Shown piece by piece: positions 1-8,513 of a DNA stretch of 64,000 nt. Source of the stretch: Rhizobium cauense. GTDB taxonomy: Bacteria > Pseudomonadota > Alphaproteobacteria > Rhizobiales > Rhizobiaceae. The translations under genes and the position numbers were made by a program. The DNA lies in contig NZ_JAEUAT010000012.1 of assembly GCF_019511525.1 (NCBI RefSeq), forward strand, positions 1 to 64,000. Reading direction: 5' to 3'. Numbering within the stretch: position 1 is the stretch's first letter; each line of letters starts with the position of its first letter. The notes beneath the pieces are model-generated. The model saw only the letters and a list, made by a program, of their open reading frames with translations. It ran no database searches and was not told the origin of the DNA.

Positions 1-363
1 GGGAAAGAGAATGGCCGTATCCTCGACCGGCAAATCGAAATCCGGCGCATCGCGGCCGCCATAGCCGTGGCCGACGACCAGCCCGCGCCGCACCGGCCGT
101 TGCCGCGGCAGGAGCAGCCAACCGCTGATCTCGAATCCACCGGTCGACGTGTAGGTGATGTCGAGGACCTGCCAGTCTCGATGCGTCAGCTTGCTTTTCC
201 GAAGCACCGGTCGCGGGTCGGTGGCGATCGCCTTTTCGTATCGAGCCCGCCAGAAGGCGTCGAAGCCCGGCGGCGCCTCGGGCGGAACGATCGCTCGGAG
301 GTCGGCAAGGGTCATGCCGTAGGTGGGGTCGAAGGCGAAGGGGTGTGTGGTGGGAATGCTCAT
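1..363 (-). CDS. Acetyl xylan esterase / cephalosporin-C deacetylase family hydrolase (AXE1), 5' part
   Basis: The minus strand reads open from ATG at 363 to the window edge, giving the first 121 residues. The start MSIPTTHPFAFDPTYGM, then GFDAFWRARYEKA, and the strand pair LDITYTSTGGFEISGWLLLP followed by GLVVGHGYGGRD match the N-terminus of AXE1-type alpha/beta hydrolases, where the HGYGG loop forms the oxyanion hole. The GxSxG nucleophile lies beyond the window. Family members remove acetyl groups from sugars or related esters in the cytoplasm. It is divergent from the beta-glucosidase at 533, so a role in using plant oligosaccharides is a reasonable inference; the true substrate is unknown. 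Confidence 0.8.
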   Translation of the reverse strand, partial: MSIPTTHPFAFDPTYGMTLADLRAIVPPEAPPGFDAFWRARYEKAIATDPRPVLRKSKLTHRDWQVLDITYTSTGGFEISGWLLLPRQRPVRRGLVVGHGYGGRDAPDFDLPVEDTAILFP

Positions 364-441
364 GGGAGGGTTGTTTCGCGAAAAGGCGGGCAATGCAAGG
401 CACGAACGCCTGATGCGTAAGGCGCCCTCGGGATGGCTAAC

Positions 442-455
442 CTGAAACGTTACAG
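442..455. promoter_or_regulatory. LacI/GalR-type operator candidate
   Basis: The 14-bp sequence CTGAAACGTTACAG is a palindrome with one mismatched pair and a central AACGTT, the usual look of LacI/GalR-family operators. It lies between the divergent esterase (start 363) and beta-glucosidase (start 533) and could serve both. The regulator is not identified; a LacI-family gene at 22012 is far away and need not be the partner. Confidence 0.45.
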
Positions 456-532
456 TGTTGTCACTTCCACCCTGTACAACACCGGTCCGCTTGGCTAAAC
501 CGCCTCTCGAAACCATGAAGAACGGGATTTCC

Positions 533-1915
533 ATGATCGATCCGAAGACCCTTGCAGCCCGCTTCCCGGGCGATTTCACCTTTGGCGTTGCGACGGCGGC
601 GTTTCAGATTGAAGGCGCTTCCAAGGCAGACGGCCGCAAGCCCTCCATCTGGGATGCCTTCTGCAACATGCCGGGTCGCGTCTTCAACCGCGACAATGGC
701 GACGTCGCCTGCGATCACTATAACAGGCTCGATCAGGACCTCGATCTCATCAAGTCCATGGGCGTCGAAGCCTACCGCTTCTCGATCGCCTGGCCGCGCA
801 TCATCCCTGACGGCACCGGCCCGGTGAACGAGGCGGGCCTCGATTTCTACGATCGCCTCGTCGATGGCTGCAAGGCGCGCGGCATCAAGACCTTCGCAAC
901 GCTTTACCACTGGGATCTGCCGCTGCTTCTGGCTGGTGACGGCGGCTGGACAGCGCGCTCGACGGCTTACGCGTTCCAGCGCTATGCCAAGACCGTGATG
1001 GCCCGCCTCGGCGATCGTCTCGACAGCGTCGCGACCTTCAACGAGCCGTGGTGCATCGTCTGGCTCAGCCATCTCTACGGCATTCATGCGCCGGGCGAAC
1101 GCAACATGCAGGCGGCGCTGCACGCCATGCACCACATGAACCTTGCGCACGGTCTCGGCGTCGAGGCGATCCGCGCGGAAGCGCCCAATGTGCCTGTCGG
1201 CCTCGTGCTCAACGCCATGTCCGTCATGCCGGGTTCCGATAGCGCGGCCGATCAGGCGGCTGGCGAACGTGCTCACCAGTTCCACAACGGCGCCTTCTTC
1301 GATCCGGTCTTCAAGGGCGAGTATCCGAAGGAGTTCCTGGAAGCGCTCGGCGACCGCATGCCTGTTGTGGAAGAGGGTGACCTGAAAATCATCAACCAGA
1401 AGCTCGACTGGTGGGGCCTCAACTATTACACGCCGCTGCGTGTCGCCGATGATCCGGCAAAGAACGGCGATTTCCCTTGGACCGTCGAGGCGCCACGCGT
1501 CAGCGACGTGAAGACCGATATCGGCTGGGAGGTTTATGCGCCCGGCCTGAAGAACGTCGTCGAGGATCTCTATCGTCGCTACGAACTGCCGGAGTGCTAC
1601 ATCACCGAGAACGGCGCCTGTGACAATACGGGTATCGAACAGGGCGGCCAAGTCAACGATACGATGCGCCTGGACTACTACGGGGAGCACCTGGACGTCG
1701 TCGCCGACCTGATCAAGGACGGCTATCCAATGCGCGGCTACTTCGCCTGGAGCCTGATGGACAATTTCGAGTGGGCCGAGGGCTACCGCATGCGTTTCGG
1801 CCTCGTCCATGTCGACTACGACACGCAGGTTCGCACCGTGAAGAAGAGCGGCAAGTGGTACAGCGAACTCGCCGCTCAGTTTCCGAAGGGCAACCACAAG
1901 AGGGGCGCGGAATAA
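533..1915 (+). CDS. GH1 beta-glucosidase (Agrobacterium Abg-like)
   Basis: A 460-aa family 1 glycoside hydrolase that releases glucose or galactose from the non-reducing end of beta-linked oligosaccharides and aryl glucosides, with retention. The acid/base Glu is E171 in TFNEPW and the nucleophile is E359 in ITENG. The long N-terminal match FPGDFTFGVATAAFQIEG and the C-terminus FPKGNHK resemble Agrobacterium Abg (459 aa, from memory). ATG 533 (MIDPKTLAARFPGDF) is chosen over ATG 515 and 455 because homologues start there and nothing upstream is conserved. No signal peptide is present, so it is cytoplasmic and acts on imported disaccharides. Confidence 0.93.
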   Translation: MIDPKTLAARFPGDFTFGVATAAFQIEGASKADGRKPSIWDAFCNMPGRVFNRDNGDVACDHYNRLDQDLDLIKSMGVEAYRFSIAWPRIIPDGTGPVNEAGLDFYDRLVDGCKARGIKTFATLYHWDLPLLLAGDGGWTARSTAYAFQRYAKTVMARLGDRLDSVATFNEPWCIVWLSHLYGIHAPGERNMQAALHAMHHMNLAHGLGVEAIRAEAPNVPVGLVLNAMSVMPGSDSAADQAAGERAHQFHNGAFFDPVFKGEYPKEFLEALGDRMPVVEEGDLKIINQKLDWWGLNYYTPLRVADDPAKNGDFPWTVEAPRVSDVKTDIGWEVYAPGLKNVVEDLYRRYELPECYITENGACDNTGIEQGGQVNDTMRLDYYGEHLDVVADLIKDGYPMRGYFAWSLMDNFEWAEGYRMRFGLVHVDYDTQVRTVKKSGKWYSELAAQFPKGNHKRGAE

Positions 1916-2253
1916 CCGCTTTTCTCTTTGCTTTTCCGTGGCGCCGGCGAGGGACTTCAATCAATCGCCGGTAGCCAGCGGTGCATTGCAGGATAATGCA
2001 CCGGGCAGACTTTTCTCCTCGCTGAGTTGGCCGATGGCCGCCGGTCTGTATCGGCGCTTGTAAAATTTCTCATTGCAATCAACGGCGCAAGTTCGAGACT
2101 TCTCTAGTCAACCATTTGAAATGATTGCGACAATCATAATTTTTAAATGCCGGCTGAATTTGCCCAAAAATCGCGGATGATTAATCGTTACATCGATAGC
2201 TTAACCGTTTTTTGAGCCCTTGGCTGGCAGACTTCCTTGATCGGGAGCTGTGA
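1916..2253. other. Intergenic region, AT-rich
   Basis: This 338-bp gap between the beta-glucosidase and the GGDEF-EAL gene has no credible ORF. The part from about 2060 to 2210 is markedly AT-rich for this genome and probably holds the promoter of the downstream gene. I see no clear terminator hairpin or conserved RNA. Confidence 0.5.
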
Positions 2254-4464
2254 ATGCGGGTTATCTTCGGGGGCAACAAAAAAGTCTCGGGCATCGGTCG
2301 TCATGCGACCGTGACTTGCGTGCTCTTGTCCTTTGCCATCGTGGTCGCTGTCGTCACCATCATGGTGCTGAGCGCACTCGAGCGCGTCGCGGACAGGTCG
2401 AACGTGCTTGATGACGAGCGCTCGCGGGAAACCATGTCCGGAGCGCTGAAGACCTTCGAGATGCAGCTTGGCGCGACCCTCAACGACTATGCTGCCTGGG
2501 ACGATGCTGCGGTGAACGTCTATGCTGCCGATGGCATGGCCTGGACGATCAGCAACTATGGCGAAATGTCGGTCAACAGCTCGCTCTTCGACATGGCCAT
2601 CGTAATTGACGATACGAAGAGGCCGATCATGGCTTATCGTGAAGGCGTGCCGATGGACGGCGCGCTGGAGGATTTCTTCTCGCCCGCGCTCTGGACGCTC
2701 TTCGACAAGGTGAAGGCCGCAGGTCCGCAGGACAATCCCGAAGCGACGGGGTTCGTCGGTACCAAGACCGGCATAGCGGCGGTTGGCGTGGCGCTGGTCC
2801 GGGAAAAGTCGGGGGCACTTAGCGAGCCGGTCGGAAAGCATCGCTATCTTATATTCGCGCGGCATCTCAATGCCGCCAAGGTTGCCGAACTCGGCGCCAC
2901 CTATGTTATTGACGGACTAAAGCTGGTCGATCCGTCTCTTGAGACGCCCTATTCGGTTTCGATCGCAGACGCCCGCTCTGTCGTTCTCGGCAAGCTCGTC
3001 TGGGTATCACGGGCGCCCGGCGATATCGGTTATGGCGAGGTTCGCCCGATGGTCGTCCAGGCGCTCGGGCTCGTTGGGCTGTTCTTCGTTGTTCTGCTCG
3101 TGATCGGCTCACTTGCTCTGCGGCGCCTCAAGGCGGAAGAGATCAATGCCAGGGAAGAGGCAAACCGTGATCGGCTGAGCGGCCTGTTGAACCGCGACGG
3201 CTTGGGATCCGCGATCGACGATTTCGTCGCCGAAGCCAAGCACACCCGCCGCAACGTGCTCATCCTCTATCTCGATCTCGACGGCTTCAAGGAAGTCAAC
3301 GACGCCTATGGCCATGGCACCGGCGACCAGTTGATCCGTGCGGTCGCTGCCGGCCTCAACGTTCTCATTCCCGAGGGCGCCGTTCTCGCTCGCATTGGCG
3401 GTGACGAGTTCGCGATCGCCTTCATTTCCGAAAGCGAGCATGCTGCTGCCCTGCAGCTTTCCGAGCAGATATTGGATTTCCTGGCGGAGCCTCTGGAAAT
3501 CGGCCGACGTGTGGTCGTCATCGGCGCGAGTATCGGTATCGCCATGTCGGAAGGCGGCACAATCGATCGCGAAGAACTGGTGCGGCGGGCCGACCTTGCC
3601 ATGTACAAGGCAAAGGAAGCGGGCCGCGCTCGAATGACGCTTTATGACCCCGCGATGGATGCCGACCGCGGGGAGCGCAACGCGCTGGAACTCGACCTGC
3701 GCATGGCAATCGAGGGCGGCGATCTTACGATTGCCTACCAGCCGCTTATCGATGCGGCCACGCATGAAATGACCGGGGTTGAGGCATTGGTGCGGTGGAA
3801 CCGTCCGGGTCATGGCCCGGTCTCGCCTGAAGTGTTCATTCCGATCGCGGAAACGAGTGGGCTGATCGAGGCGCTGGGGCTTTTTGTCCTGCGAAAGGCT
3901 TGCGAAACCGCCAAGCAATGGCCGGAGCTGCGCATCTCGGTCAACGTTTCTCCGGGGCAATTCCGCAACCCGGCTTTTGCCGACTATGTCCGCTATGTCC
4001 TGAAGCAGACGGAGATCGAAGCCAAGCGCGTGACGCTTGAGGTCACCGAGGGTTACATGATCCAGAACCCGCAGCGGACGCGGCAGGCGATCGAGCGGCT
4101 GAAGGCGCTCGGCGTCAAAGTGGCGCTCGACGACTTCGGTTCCGGCTTCTCGTCCATCGGGTATTTGCGGCAGTTCGGTTTCGACCGCATCAAGATCGAC
4201 CGCTCGCTCGTCATGGACATTCTGGAAAGCGATAGCCAACGCGAAATGCTGCAGGCGACCGTGGCGCTCGCCCGCTCTCTCGACATCCCGGTCACCGCTG
4301 AGGGCATCGAAACCGAGGAGCAGGGTATCGCGGTGCGGCTCTTCGGCTGCGATACGTTGCAAGGCTATTTCTTTGGCCGCCCCATGCCAGCCGACCAGAT
4401 CACCGAAAGGCTGATGCAAGCGCGGGCGGCGAAAATCACCACCCGCCGTACCAGCGCCGCCTGA
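2254..4464 (+). CDS. Membrane GGDEF-EAL protein with CHASE4-like sensor
   Basis: A 736-aa inner-membrane protein that makes and/or degrades cyclic di-GMP. Residues about 22-45 form the first membrane helix, about 55-255 a periplasmic domain that looks like CHASE4 (N-terminal motif with LNDYAAWDDA), and about 268-290 the second helix. The cytoplasmic GGDEF domain has an intact GGDEF at 382-386 but no RxxD inhibitory site five residues upstream (that stretch is PEGAVLARI). The EAL domain has EAL at 510-512, DDFGSGFSS, KIDRS and AEGIET, so all main catalytic motifs look present. The start is preceded by GGGAGCTGTGA. The net activity cannot be told from sequence. No operon partner. Confidence 0.92.
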   Translation: MRVIFGGNKKVSGIGRHATVTCVLLSFAIVVAVVTIMVLSALERVADRSNVLDDERSRETMSGALKTFEMQLGATLNDYAAWDDAAVNVYAADGMAWTISNYGEMSVNSSLFDMAIVIDDTKRPIMAYREGVPMDGALEDFFSPALWTLFDKVKAAGPQDNPEATGFVGTKTGIAAVGVALVREKSGALSEPVGKHRYLIFARHLNAAKVAELGATYVIDGLKLVDPSLETPYSVSIADARSVVLGKLVWVSRAPGDIGYGEVRPMVVQALGLVGLFFVVLLVIGSLALRRLKAEEINAREEANRDRLSGLLNRDGLGSAIDDFVAEAKHTRRNVLILYLDLDGFKEVNDAYGHGTGDQLIRAVAAGLNVLIPEGAVLARIGGDEFAIAFISESEHAAALQLSEQILDFLAEPLEIGRRVVVIGASIGIAMSEGGTIDREELVRRADLAMYKAKEAGRARMTLYDPAMDADRGERNALELDLRMAIEGGDLTIAYQPLIDAATHEMTGVEALVRWNRPGHGPVSPEVFIPIAETSGLIEALGLFVLRKACETAKQWPELRISVNVSPGQFRNPAFADYVRYVLKQTEIEAKRVTLEVTEGYMIQNPQRTRQAIERLKALGVKVALDDFGSGFSSIGYLRQFGFDRIKIDRSLVMDILESDSQREMLQATVALARSLDIPVTAEGIETEEQGIAVRLFGCDTLQGYFFGRPMPADQITERLMQARAAKITTRRTSAA

Positions 4465-5406
4465 TCAGGTTCCGATGTGCTTCTGGCCGCGCTTCTTGGC
4501 AAGCGCAATCTGGTGCTGCCGCTGGCGGTAGCGCAAACGGTCGTCTTCGCTGCGCGTGTGGTAGCAGTTGCTGCAGGAGACGCCTTCCTCATAGTGCGGT
4601 GAGGTGATTTCTTCCACAGTGATGGGATTGCGGCAGGCGTGGCAAAGCTTGTGCTCGCCTTCCTTCAGGCCGTGCTCGACCGAGACACGCTCGTCGAAAA
4701 CGAAACAGGCGCCGTCCCAGAGGCTCTCTTCCTGCGGAACTTCCTCGAGATACTTCAGGATGCCGCCCTTGAGGTGATAAACCTCCTCAAAGCCCTGCTC
4801 CTTCATGAAAGCGGTCGCCTTCTCGCAGCGGATGCCGCCGGTGCAGTACATGGCAATCTTCGGCTTGTTGTGCAGGCCGGCATTGTTGCGCACCCAGTCC
4901 GGGAACTCGCGGAACGTCTTCGTCTGCGGATCGACGGCACCACGGAAGACGCCAATTGCCGTCTCGTAGTCGTTGCGCGTGTCGATCACGATCGTATCGG
5001 GATCGGAAATCAGCGCGTTCCAGTCCTGCGGCGCGACATAGGTGCCGACCACCTTGTTGGGGTCGATGTTCTCGACGCCCATGGTGACGATCTCTTTCTT
5101 GAGCTTCACCTTCATGCGCAGGAAAGGCATCTTCGACGCGTGGCTTTCCTTGTGTTCAAGCGCGGCAAACTCCGGCTGAGCGCGCAAATAGGCGAGCACT
5201 GTCTTGATGCCCGTGTCTGGTCCCGCGATCGTGCCGTTGATCCCCTCGTGCGCCAGAAGCAGCGTGCCCTTCACGCCGTTTTCCTCGCAAAGCGACTGCA
5301 GCGGCTCGCGCAGACTTTCGAAGCGCGGCACGGAAACAAAATGGTAAAGCGCCGCGACGAGGAAAGGGCTCGCCGCTGCCATCGGTTGAGTCAGCGTGTC
5401 TGTCAT
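4465..5406 (-). CDS. trhO: tRNA uridine(34) hydroxylase (rhodanese-like, UPF0176)
   Basis: A 313-aa TrhO/YceA-family protein. Known members hydroxylate U34 of certain tRNAs with oxygen, the first step to (c)mo5U wobble bases. The N-terminal acylphosphatase-like part contains HEGINGTIAG (about 54-63), followed by a rhodanese domain with the active-site loop CTGGIR at 188-193. The C-terminus adds two Cys pairs (CHAC and CSNC) that may bind zinc. ATG 5406 overlaps the stop of the upstream CHAD gene as ATGA, which fixes the start and suggests translational coupling; an earlier in-frame ATG at 5442 lies inside that gene. The coupling to CHAD and CYTH genes is unusual for this function. Confidence 0.9.
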   Translation of the reverse strand: MTDTLTQPMAAASPFLVAALYHFVSVPRFESLREPLQSLCEENGVKGTLLLAHEGINGTIAGPDTGIKTVLAYLRAQPEFAALEHKESHASKMPFLRMKVKLKKEIVTMGVENIDPNKVVGTYVAPQDWNALISDPDTIVIDTRNDYETAIGVFRGAVDPQTKTFREFPDWVRNNAGLHNKPKIAMYCTGGIRCEKATAFMKEQGFEEVYHLKGGILKYLEEVPQEESLWDGACFVFDERVSVEHGLKEGEHKLCHACRNPITVEEITSPHYEEGVSCSNCYHTRSEDDRLRYRQRQHQIALAKKRGQKHIGT

Positions 5407-6368
5407 GTGGCTGGAAATACAGGTTTCGGCCCGCGAACGCAATCGGCGGCATCGCCGCGGTCGGCAACAACCTTCCAGAGTAGTGCGATCCGGTCTGCCT
5501 CCCTGTCGTAGTCCTTCGGAAACACATCCTCGGCACGGTCCAGCGCTGCGTTCCGATCTTCCTGCTGGCGGAAGATGATGGTGTCGAGCAGACGGGCGAG
5601 ATCGTCGGCATTCGGAAAAAAGTGCGGCTCTGCCTCGACGAGTTCGCAGAGCACATCGAGATCGTGGACGTGACCGAGCAGATCAACGAGTTGGCTTGCC
5701 GCTTCGTACTTCGCCTTCATTGCCGTCGGCCACAGGGGGCGAAGAAGGGTGTGGTAGGCGCGGTAGTCCTGCGTCCGCTTGCGCAATGTGTGGAAGGTCT
5801 CCGCCGAGGCTTCGTCGTGGCAGGCGGAAATTGCCTTCTGCGCGCCGCGGACGGTTTTCCGCCAACCCTTGGCGATTAGTCGTGCGTTCTTGCTCTGACG
5901 GCCCTTGAACTCGACTGTGTCGAGCGCGGCAATGGCCTCCTCAAGGATGCCGGGTATTTCCGATAGCCGCTGCTCCAGGCCACTCTCGGCGGCCCCAAGC
6001 ATGCGATCGCGGCGCATCTCGAGTGCGGAGACGATGCGGCCAAGCGCCTGACCCTCCTCGGCGTCGCGCGCGTTTTCCTTCAGATAGACGGCAGTGTCGA
6101 TCAGCGCCGCGGCATCGCGGATCGTGGAGACGGATTTCGCGATGTCACGAAGCCTGGCGTTCTCCCGCTGGCGAAACGCCGGGATGTCGCTGGCGACGAG
6201 GCGGTAGAGCGATCGGACGCGTTTCAGGTTTTTGCGGAAATCATGAATGGCCTCGTGCGTGCCATTCGGCCTGTCTTCAATAATTTCTATTGCCTCTCGC
6301 AGATGGTCAGCGGCCGCTCTGCGAAATTCGCCTGTAAGATTGTGGTCAGGCCGTATGCGAAAAGGCAT
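5403..6368 (-). CDS. CHAD domain protein
   Basis: A 321-aa, charge-rich, helical protein. The conserved CHAD features are visible: EAIHDFRKNLKRVRSLYRL (about 45-63) and a second His/Arg-rich half with FHTLRKRTQDYRAYHTLL and LGHVHDLDVL. CHAD domains bind polyphosphate through these basic helices and often sit beside or fused to CYTH triphosphatases. The ATG at 6368 (MPFRIRPDHNLTGEF) is preferred because the longer frame upstream is antisense-like sequence inside the CYTH gene. It overlaps the CYTH gene end by 23 bp and trhO by 4 bp, so the three genes look like one transcript. No TM segment or signal peptide. Confidence 0.88.
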   Translation of the reverse strand: MPFRIRPDHNLTGEFRRAAADHLREAIEIIEDRPNGTHEAIHDFRKNLKRVRSLYRLVASDIPAFRQRENARLRDIAKSVSTIRDAAALIDTAVYLKENARDAEEGQALGRIVSALEMRRDRMLGAAESGLEQRLSEIPGILEEAIAALDTVEFKGRQSKNARLIAKGWRKTVRGAQKAISACHDEASAETFHTLRKRTQDYRAYHTLLRPLWPTAMKAKYEAASQLVDLLGHVHDLDVLCELVEAEPHFFPNADDLARLLDTIIFRQQEDRNAALDRAEDVFPKDYDREADRIALLWKVVADRGDAADCVRGPKPVFPAT

Positions 6369-6834
6369 GCCTATCGTGCTCGAATTCGGTGGCAAGTGCC
6401 TGATTTGAATAGCGGAAATCACCTGTAACTTCACGACCGATCCAGGCGGGCAGGCTCGGATTGTCGTTTTCCGAATCCATTTCGACTTCTGCAATGACCA
6501 GCCCGCGGTGCTCGCCGGCAAAGACATCGACCTCCCAGACAAAACCATCGTGGGGAACGCGGTGGCGCGTCTTCTCGATGACAATGCCGACGGCCTCCTT
6601 CAGGAGTTCTTCAGCGTCGCCAACGGGGATGTCGTATTCGAATTCGTCTCGCGTCATCGTGCTGCGGCCAATCTTGACCGTCAGCCGCGCTTTCTTGCCA
6701 TCCAGTACACGAATGCGGACCGATCGATCGTCCATGGAGGCAATGTAGCCCTGCCGTAGCTTCGATTTCGTTTCGGCTTCGGAACGCCATGCATCGCTGC
6801 GTACTAGAAACTTCCGCTCGATCTCTTTCGCCAT
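6346..6834 (-). CDS. CYTH domain protein (inorganic triphosphatase-like)
   Basis: A 162-aa single-domain CYTH protein. It starts MAKEIERKFLV, which holds the family signature ExExK (E4, E6, K8) that binds triphosphate and metal in the beta-barrel tunnel. Further typical motifs are QGYIA, VRIRV, KLTVK-like and EWEVDVF-type strands (here VWEVDVFAGEHRGLVIAEVE). Known bacterial stand-alone members hydrolyse tripolyphosphate; some make cAMP or act on thiamine triphosphate. ATG 6834 has AAAGG upstream; the in-frame ATG at 6897 has no homologous sequence after it. First gene of the CYTH-CHAD-trhO group. Confidence 0.9.
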   Translation of the reverse strand: MAKEIERKFLVRSDAWRSEAETKSKLRQGYIASMDDRSVRIRVLDGKKARLTVKIGRSTMTRDEFEYDIPVGDAEELLKEAVGIVIEKTRHRVPHDGFVWEVDVFAGEHRGLVIAEVEMDSENDNPSLPAWIGREVTGDFRYSNQALATEFEHDRHAFSHTA

Positions 6835-6989
6835 TTCAGTGAACCTTTTGTGACGATCGCGATACGCTAGCGCAATTTTTTGGCCATTGATACCCATTCT
6901 ATTCCAAAGGTCGGTTTAGTCTCGACAAAGCTTACCTTGAGGGTTATTCCGGGTCCCGAATTCAATCGTTTCAAAAGGATCGCGCAGCC

Positions 6990-7628
6990 ATGGGCGAAAA
7001 GACAGATAAGCTCCTTTCCATCCTGAAACTTCAGCCTGTCGTTCCTGTTCTGATCGTCGACGACGTCAAGTCCGGTGTTTCGCTGGCGCGCGCACTTGTC
7101 GCAGGTGGCCTGAAGGCTATCGAGATCACCATGCGCACGCCGGCCGCGCTGGATGCCGTGCGTGCTGTTGCTGACGAAGTCGAAGGCGCCGAGGTCGGTG
7201 CCGGCACAATCCTCAACGCTGCCCACTGGGATGCGGCGGTTGCGGCTGGCTCGAAGTTTATCGTAAGCCCGGGGGCAACCCAGGAACTCCTCGATGCCGC
7301 GCGTCAGTCGACGGTCCCGCTGCTGCCGGGTGCCGCCACCGCCAGCGAAGTCATGGCGCTGCGCGAAGAAGGTTATCAGGTGTTGAAGTTCTTCCCGGCG
7401 GAGCAGGCCGGTGGCGCTGCCTATCTGAAGGCCTTGTCCTCGCCGCTATCAGGCACCGTCTTCTGCCCGACAGGCGGCATCTCGCTGAAGAACGCCATGG
7501 ACTATCTCTCGCTGCCGAACGTCATCTGCGTCGGCGGCTCCTGGGTTGCGCCAAAGGAACTGGTCGCCGCCGGCGATTGGGCCGGCATTACCAAGCTTGC
7601 GTCGGAAGCGGCAGCACTGAAGGCCTGA
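6990..7628 (+). CDS. eda: 2-dehydro-3-deoxy-phosphogluconate aldolase
   Basis: A 212-aa KDPG/KHG aldolase. It cleaves 2-keto-3-deoxy-6-phosphogluconate to pyruvate and glyceraldehyde-3-phosphate, the last step of the Entner-Doudoroff pathway. The catalytic Glu lies in AIEITMRTPAAL and the Schiff-base Lys in VLKFFPAEQAGG; GAGTIL, SPGATQEL and PTGGISLKN are further family motifs. The length is normal for the family. AAAAGGATCG stands upstream of the ATG. It is monocistronic: a strong terminator follows at 7649. The edd and zwf genes are not in the window. Confidence 0.96.
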   Translation: MGEKTDKLLSILKLQPVVPVLIVDDVKSGVSLARALVAGGLKAIEITMRTPAALDAVRAVADEVEGAEVGAGTILNAAHWDAAVAAGSKFIVSPGATQELLDAARQSTVPLLPGAATASEVMALREEGYQVLKFFPAEQAGGAAYLKALSSPLSGTVFCPTGGISLKNAMDYLSLPNVICVGGSWVAPKELVAAGDWAGITKLASEAAALKA

Positions 7629-7648
7629 TTTAGGCCGAACCGATATTC

Positions 7649-7683
7649 AATGCAGGCGGCGCTCCGCCTGCATTTGTTTTTTG
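7649..7683 (+). terminator. Rho-independent terminator after eda
   Basis: An 11-bp perfect stem (7649-7659 with 7664-7674, core GCAGGCGG/CCGCCTGC), a CGCT loop and a run of T broken once by G. Confidence 0.9.
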
Positions 7684-7733
7684 GGCGTCAATACCTATCT
7701 CCCATCTGGCTCTAGACAGGGAGATGATGAGGA

Positions 7734-8444
7734 ATGTTCGACGCGAAGAAGCTTCTTGAGCAGTTCTTGGGTTCGCAGGTGCCGGGTGTCGGCGGTTCGG
7801 TCAAGGACCGCGCGGGCGATGCGGTCCAGATGGCCAAGGACAATCCGTGGAAGGCGGGCGCGCTGGCAACGGTGCTTCTCGGCACCAAGACCGGCCGCAG
7901 CATTGCCGGCAATGCACTGACGATCGGTGGTCTTGCCGCAATCGCCGGCCTTGGCTACCAGGCCTACAAGAATTATCAGGCCGGGCAGGCCCCTGCCACG
8001 CCGTCCGACGCACCTCCGCCGAGGACGCCGGTGCTGCCGCCGCCCGCGGAATCCGGATTTGGTGCGGCTTCGCCCGCGCAAAGCAACGAATTCGTCCTCG
8101 TTCTCATTCGCGCCATGATCGCGGCGGCAAAGGCCGATGGCCACATCGACGACGGTGAACGCGCGCTCATCCTCGACAAGATCAAGGTCGCCGACGTCAG
8201 CGGCGAAGCCGCTGCCTTCATCGAGCGTGAGCTCTCACAACCGACGGATCTCGATGCACTCGTCAAGGCCGCCGTCACCGAGGAGCAGCGGGTGGAGCTT
8301 TACACCGCCTCGCGTCTGACAATCGAGCCGGACTCGCGCGCCGAGCGCGGCTACCTCGACCTGCTTGCCGGTCGTCTCGGTCTCCCTGACGCGCTGGTTG
8401 ACCATATCGAGGCTACGGTTTCCTCTGCCAAAGTCACTCTTTGA
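7734..8444 (+). CDS. DUF533 family protein with TerB-like C-terminus
   Basis: A 236-aa protein of the DUF533/YebE family. Residues 1-45 are a polar start (MFDAKKLLEQFLG), 45-80 are Gly/Ala-rich and weakly hydrophobic (TIGGLAAIAGLGYQAY), then a Pro-rich linker, and about 115-236 an all-helical TerB-like domain with AMIAAAKADGHIDDGERALI and an EEQRVELYTASRL-type helix. The acidic DGHIDDGE motif is typical for TerB-like folds and may bind metal. In E. coli yebE belongs to an envelope stress response, but the function is unknown. Single gene; the ATG has AGGGAGATGATG-type upstream sequence. Confidence 0.85.
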   Translation: MFDAKKLLEQFLGSQVPGVGGSVKDRAGDAVQMAKDNPWKAGALATVLLGTKTGRSIAGNALTIGGLAAIAGLGYQAYKNYQAGQAPATPSDAPPPRTPVLPPPAESGFGAASPAQSNEFVLVLIRAMIAAAKADGHIDDGERALILDKIKVADVSGEAAAFIERELSQPTDLDALVKAAVTEEQRVELYTASRLTIEPDSRAERGYLDLLAGRLGLPDALVDHIEATVSSAKVTL

Positions 8445-8453
8445 GTGCATCTC

Positions 8454-8486
8454 TAGGCCAGTTGCCTTTCCTGGGCGGCTGGCCTA
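8454..8486 (+). other. Hairpin between DUF533 gene and GNAT gene
   Basis: TAGGCCAG (8454-8461) pairs perfectly with CTGGCCTA (8479-8486) around a 17-nt loop. No T-run follows, so it is a poor terminator; it could stabilise an mRNA end or simply be chance. Confidence 0.4.
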
Positions 8487-8513
8487 AGCCATGTCTTCCC
8501 ACTGGAGGAACAC

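Noticed and set aside
461..1960. 499-codon open frame on the minus strand
   Set aside because: It is antisense to the beta-glucosidase and shows no domain; long opposite frames are common at this GC content.
3109..4419. 436-codon open frame on the minus strand
   Set aside because: Antisense to the GGDEF-EAL gene, no known domain and no ribosome site.
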